A stretch of 10,383 nt of DNA, taken from contig JBGAWE010000168.1 of assembly GCA_044227705.1 (NCBI GenBank), forward strand, positions 1-10,383. The letters are read 5' to 3'. This document shows positions 6,994 through 10,383 of the stretch, in pieces (within the stretch, counting starts at the first letter, position 1; each line of letters opens with the position of its first letter). The stretch is from JANOQP01 sp044227705. GTDB lineage: Bacteria > Bacteroidota > Bacteroidia > Chitinophagales > Saprospiraceae. The notes beneath the pieces are model-generated. The model was not told where the DNA came from and did no database searches. It was given only the letters and a program-made list of their open reading frames with translations. Made by a program: the position numbers and the translations under genes.

Positions 6994-9900
6994 AAAACCG
7001 CCGAGCCGAAATCGACCGCCACCCCCAGCTTGCTGCAACGAAAGAGCAGCGAGGGGTCCGCGCCGTTCTTCCAAAAGGAGGGCGGGGAACGGTCGGCTTT
7101 CTTTTCGGAAAACAGCGGGGCGGCGGTGGACGGACCTTTCTTCCAATCGAATGCGCGTTCGGCGGTTCAGCCCAAACTGAAGATCGGCGCTGTGGACGAC
7201 CCGCTCGAGCGGCAGGCCGACGCGGCAGCCGATAGAGCGGTAGACCGCATCGTCTCGAAGCCGTCGGCGGTCGGACAGGCAAGCGGCGCACCTGCCGTGC
7301 AGGCCAAGTGCGACCATTGCGAAAAGGAGGAAAAGCTCCAGAAAAAAGAGGAGGAAGGCGGCAAGACAGAGGAGAAGGTGCAGATGAAGCCCATCTTCGA
7401 CAGCGGCGCGGAAGGCCCACCGGACGAGGGCACCATTCACCGAAAAGAGGCGGCAGGCGGCGGCGAGGCATCAGCGAGCGACGGTTTTTCGAGCAAACTG
7501 GGCCAGTCGAAGGGCGGCGGCCAGCCCCTCCCCGAGCAGACCCGTAGCGACATGGAAGGGGCGATGGGTGCCGATTTCTCGGGCGTGCGCGTCCACTCGG
7601 GGAGCGAGGCTGCGGGCATGAGCAGCGACATCGGGGCGCAGGCATTCACGCACGGGAGCGACATCTATTTCAACGAGGGGAAGTACGATACCGGCTCGCG
7701 CGACGGGCAGCGGCTGTTGGCGCACGAGCTGGCGCACACGGTTCAGCAGGGCGGGGCGGGGGAGCGCATCGACCGGAAGCCGAAGGACCACGCCCATGCC
7801 TCCGACGGTAAGAACGTGAAGAACCGGGCGACCGCGAAAATCGAGTCGGAGGTCGACGGCAACGTGGACTTTAACAAGAAGCCCTCGCAGATGAGTGCCG
7901 AAGACAGGCAAAAGGCGCGTGACGTCGACTCCTCTAAAAAGAAACAGTCGAGGGGCAGCATGAAGGCCGCCAAGACCGCCGAGCCGGACGTGAACCGCCC
8001 GAAGGAGACGGCCCCGAAGGCAAAGGCCGCCAAAGAATCGGGCAAGAAGAAGCTCAACGACAAGCCCGCCAAAAAAGGCGGCGCGGGGCAGAAGGCGGCC
8101 GGGAAGGCGAGCCAACTCGGCAAATCGGACGCGAAAGAGGCGGCGGCCAAGTCGGCCATGGCCCAAGCGGCACAAATGAAGATGCCAGCGCGGCCGCCGG
8201 AACTCATCGCCCCGAAGATGGGCAAGCCGAAGGACAGCAAAGGGGAGGAACTGCCCAGCCGTCCCGACCTCGACAAGGCCATCGTGGGGCTGCACGAGAT
8301 TGCCAAGCTGTTCGTCGAGAACGCTTTTGACCTAAAAAAGGAAGCCGTCAACGACCAGCAGGAGGGGCTGAAGATGCGCGGAACGCTTGACCAGTCCTTT
8401 GCCAAGACCGAGCGGACGAAGGCCGGGTCGGAGAAGATGAAAGACCACCTGCAGGCCCGCGAGGACATCAACGCGCAGGAGGAAAAGGCCCTCGAAAAAG
8501 TGGAGGGCGACACGGCGATGGTCAAAAAAGAGGCCCCGCGCCTCATGGCCGAGGCCGACAAGGGCCGCGAGGAGGCCGGGCCGATGGTCAAGGAGTCGCA
8601 GGCCACCAAGCAGGAAATGGACGCCAAGCAACCCGAGGACGAAGAGGCCGCCACCGAGGCCGCCGAGCAGAGCGGGCAGACCTCACAGGTGGCCGACGAC
8701 AGCCAGAAGGGCGACGACACCCTCAACCAGACCGGCCAACGGGCCGCCCAGTACGCCGCAGAGGCCGCCGCTGGCGAGCAGAAAAACCAGCAGACCCGAG
8801 GCCGCGTGACCGAGAACAAAGCCACCGCCCAGAAGACGACCACCGAGATCGCCCGCATCGACAAGCACACGGCGAAGGCCGAGGCCCAGCTCCAAGCACT
8901 CAACGGATACCCAAAACTCGTCGAGCAGCAGACGACCAAGCGGGCCGCCTCGGGCGAGGAGCTGTACGCGGCGGGCATGAAGATGAACGACGAACTGAAC
9001 GCCATCCAAGAGGAATACCACGCCTCCATGTCGGCCCTACCGAGCAAGGAGGCCGCCGCCGAGGAACAGAAAAAACAGCAGACATCCGCCCCCGCAGAGG
9101 AGGCCCCAGAAAAGCAGCTCACCCCCGAACAAGAGAGCCTCGTGGCCATCTCGAATCTGCCCGAGGAGCAGATGGAGGCCGTGCTGATGTCGAAGGACGA
9201 GGCCGAGCTGTCGAAGCTCGAAACCTCGCTGCAGGGCATGGAGACCCATGAGGAGGCCGAGGCCAAGGAAGGCTCGCTGCAGAGCAAGCCAGATGCCGAG
9301 GGGCGGACCAAGACCGATTTGGGCAAGCTTTTCGAGTCGAAGGACAAGGATCAGCCGCCGCCCGACCCGCGCCAAGAGCAAATCGATGGCATCGAGAACA
9401 AGCGGGCCGAGCGCGTGGGCGGCGTCAAACAGGTGGCGGACGCCAACTTCACCTTCTTGAGCGTAGAGCAGAAGATGATGCTCGCCCAAAAACTGGCGAT
9501 GAAAGACGCCGTCAGCGGCCTGTTCGACATCAGCATCATGGACATGGGCAAGTCCATGATACTGGGCATGATAAACCCGGCGGAGTCGCTCAAGGGGGTG
9601 CTCGACGGGGCAAGCAAGCTGGCGACGGGCGTCGTCAACCTGTTCAACGCCGAGGCCTGGCGGAAAGACCCGCTGGGCAACTTGTTGCAGTCGGCGGCCG
9701 ACATCGCGACGGGGCTGACGATGATTTTCATGTCCATCACGGGCATCGCGACGGCCATCACCATCATCATGGCGGCCATCACCATCGCGTCGCTGGGGTT
9801 CGCCTCGCCGATCACGGTGCCCGTCATGTCGTTCATGGCGACCATCATCACGACGGTCGGCGGGTGGACCATCGTTACCGGCCTCATCGCGCTGGCCCTC

Positions 9901-10383
9901 AACGCCTTGACCTACATCAAGAACCTGCACGACGCGGGCGTGGCCAAGAACACCGACGAGCTGCTCTCGGAGAGCGACCAGATAAAGCAGAACATGACCG
10001 ACGGCTTCACCTCGGCCATGGCCGTCGTCGGGGCAAAGGGCGACAAGGCGGGTGCCGCCGCGATGAAGAAGAAGATAGCCGGGGCGGGCAGCGCAAAGGC
10101 CTTCGGCAAGCAGATGGTGGGCGAGCTCAAGGACGGCGTGACCAAAACCGCCGGGAAAGTGGGCAACTTCGCCCTCAAGGGCGCGAAGGCGGTGCAGAAG
10201 TTCACTGCGGCCGGGCTGAAAAAGATTGGCAGCGGCATCAAAAAGGCCATCCAAAAGCTGCGCAGCGGGCTGGACGAGGGACTGGCGGGCATAAAGGGTG
10301 GCTCGAAAAAACTTTGGGACGACCTCAAGGAGGGACTCGGCGGAAAGAAAAAGGGCGGGCACATCGACACGCCCAACGTCAAG
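6991..10383 (+). CDS. Large DUF4157 protein, putative eCIS payload, 3' end missing
   Basis: The frame is open for 1131 codons from the ATG at 6991 to the window end with no stop, so the C-terminus is outside. Residues 1-59 are polar and disordered with PFFQ at 25-28 and 49-52 and AFFSE at 36-40. Residues 60-88 (starting QPKLKIG, with ERQADAAADRAVDRIV) form the segment that often precedes DUF4157 in Bacteroidota. C107 and C110 form a CxxC and are the only cysteines seen. DUF4157 spans about 178-254, with HELAH at 245-249 followed by TVQQ. About 305-420 is a Lys/Ala-rich linker, about 425-800 a charged, Gln/Glu-rich coiled-coil region, about 903-975 a hydrophobic block of two or three possible membrane helices, and 1000-1131 amphipathic Lys/Gly-rich helices. 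Family knowledge places DUF4157 proteins in eCIS loci, often as the N-terminal part of toxins; whether the HExxH motif is catalytic there is unsettled. A payload or membrane-acting delivery role is inferred from domain order and the 3-base junction with the tape measure. Confidence 0.88.
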   Translation, partial: MKTAEPKSTATPSLLQRKSSEGSAPFFQKEGGERSAFFSENSGAAVDGPFFQSNARSAVQPKLKIGAVDDPLERQADAAADRAVDRIVSKPSAVGQASGAPAVQAKCDHCEKEEKLQKKEEEGGKTEEKVQMKPIFDSGAEGPPDEGTIHRKEAAGGGEASASDGFSSKLGQSKGGGQPLPEQTRSDMEGAMGADFSGVRVHSGSEAAGMSSDIGAQAFTHGSDIYFNEGKYDTGSRDGQRLLAHELAHTVQQGGAGERIDRKPKDHAHASDGKNVKNRATAKIESEVDGNVDFNKKPSQMSAEDRQKARDVDSSKKKQSRGSMKAAKTAEPDVNRPKETAPKAKAAKESGKKKLNDKPAKKGGAGQKAAGKASQLGKSDAKEAAAKSAMAQAAQMKMPARPPELIAPKMGKPKDSKGEELPSRPDLDKAIVGLHEIAKLFVENAFDLKKEAVNDQQEGLKMRGTLDQSFAKTERTKAGSEKMKDHLQAREDINAQEEKALEKVEGDTAMVKKEAPRLMAEADKGREEAGPMVKESQATKQEMDAKQPEDEEAATEAAEQSGQTSQVADDSQKGDDTLNQTGQRAAQYAAEAAAGEQKNQQTRGRVTENKATAQKTTTEIARIDKHTAKAEAQLQALNGYPKLVEQQTTKRAASGEELYAAGMKMNDELNAIQEEYHASMSALPSKEAAAEEQKKQQTSAPAEEAPEKQLTPEQESLVAISNLPEEQMEAVLMSKDEAELSKLETSLQGMETHEEAEAKEGSLQSKPDAEGRTKTDLGKLFESKDKDQPPPDPRQEQIDGIENKRAERVGGVKQVADANFTFLSVEQKMMLAQKLAMKDAVSGLFDISIMDMGKSMILGMINPAESLKGVLDGASKLATGVVNLFNAEAWRKDPLGNLLQSAADIATGLTMIFMSITGIATAITIIMAAITIASLGFASPITVPVMSFMATIITTVGGWTIVTGLIALALNALTYIKNLHDAGVAKNTDELLSESDQIKQNMTDGFTSAMAVVGAKGDKAGAAAMKKKIAGAGSAKAFGKQMVGELKDGVTKTAGKVGNFALKGAKAVQKFTAAGLKKIGSGIKKAIQKLRSGLDEGLAGIKGGSKKLWDDLKEGLGGKKKGGHIDTPNVK
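7522..7752 (+). other. DUF4157 domain with HExxH motif
   Basis: This is residues 178-254 of the large C-terminal gene. It starts at QPLPEQTRSDMEGAMGADFS, continues with GVRVHSGSEA and AQAFTHGSDIYF, and ends in LLAHELAHTVQQ. This order is the standard signature of the family. The putative zinc ligands are H245 and H249 with E246 as the general base (nt 7723-7737). The third ligand cannot be named from sequence alone. Confidence 0.93.
7903..8250 (+). other. Lys/Ala-rich low-complexity linker
   Basis: Residues about 305-420 are dominated by Lys and Ala with scattered Pro and Gly (for example KAAKTAEP, PKAKAAKESGKKK, DKPAKKGGAGQKAAGKA). The composition recalls histone H1-type tails and marks a flexible basic tether between the DUF4157 domain and the coiled coil. 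No fold or catalytic motif is visible. Confidence 0.7.
9697..9915 (+). other. Hydrophobic block, possible membrane-inserting helices
   Basis: Residues about 903-975 contain nearly unbroken Ile/Ala/Met/Thr/Gly-rich sequence in two or three helical stretches (around 908-933, 940-955 and 958-975), broken near FASPITVP and TTVGGW. It is the only strongly hydrophobic region in the visible protein. It lies after a soluble coiled coil, which is unusual for an ordinary membrane protein without a signal peptide and fits a pore or translocation segment. Confidence 0.65.

Noticed and set aside
7903..8250. Lys/Ala-rich segment as a DNA-binding histone-like domain
   Set aside because: Only the composition matches. 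There is no defined fold or motif, and the segment sits as a linker between two other regions.
8329..8531. A6G runs near 8335 and 8526 as programmed frameshift sites
   Set aside because: The zero frame stays open to the window end, and no stop or stimulatory hairpin lies just downstream that would make a shift meaningful.
7743..9347. A 534-codon open frame on the minus strand
   Set aside because: It lies entirely opposite the DUF4157 gene. Its Ser/Ala/Phe-rich, low-complexity sequence is the expected reverse reading of Glu/Lys/Ala-rich GC-biased codons, and it contains no recognisable domain.
9037..10362. A 441-codon open frame on the minus strand
   Set aside because: It overlaps the coding strand of the DUF4157 gene and reads as His/Arg/Leu/Gly-rich sequence with no domain. 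The + strand frame has clear family motifs and is uninterrupted.

Overview
The window is a GC-rich (by eye above 60%), densely coding stretch in which every gene lies on the + strand and the genes are almost contiguous. It reads as the distal, accessory part of an extracellular contractile injection system (eCIS) locus, a phage-tail-like device. The firmest anchors are a tape-measure protein of the CIS_TMP family (5290-6987) and, 3 bases after it, a very large protein with an N-terminal DUF4157 module (6991 to beyond the window end). DUF4157 is a HExxH metallopeptidase-like domain that is strongly linked to eCIS loci. No sheath, tube, baseplate or AAA+ ATPase gene is visible; they are expected outside the window.

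Layout: (1) 1-2392, the 3' part of a large protein built from about eight imperfect copies of a strand-strand-helix unit, followed by a C-terminal domain with cysteines and the motifs EHILLRP, DPYSF and APAHVALRIAWLD. (2) 2450-5284, a 944-residue mosaic protein with an N-terminal module I associate with conserved hypothetical genes of Bacteroidota eCIS loci, then two Ig/PKD-like beta domains, an Ala/Pro/Val linker and a helical tail. (3) 5290-6987, the tape-measure protein. (4) 6991->10383, the DUF4157 protein: 1131 codons are visible with no stop. Its order is a disordered N-terminus with repeated PFFQ motifs, a QPKLKIG segment, CxxC, DUF4157, a Lys/Ala-rich linker, a long coiled coil, a hydrophobic block and amphipathic Lys/Gly-rich helices. 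Junction gaps are 57, 5 and 3 bases, so one operon is likely.

Host: leaders before the starts are A-rich with no clear Shine-Dalgarno sequence, and the gene families and Ig-like modules fit a high-GC member of Bacteroidota or a close relative. That is inference, as no phylogenetic marker is present. A working model is that the tape measure sets tube length, the two large upstream proteins form baseplate-, spike- or fibre-level accessory structure, and the DUF4157 protein is a payload or a delivery/anchoring factor made in coupling with the tape measure. The visible protein ends right after its hydrophobic and amphipathic part, so any C-terminal toxin or other effector domain lies outside the window.

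The minus strand carries long open frames, some above 400 codons, but they look like shadows of the GC-rich + strand genes. I see no tRNA, rRNA, CRISPR array, insertion sequence or convincing terminator.
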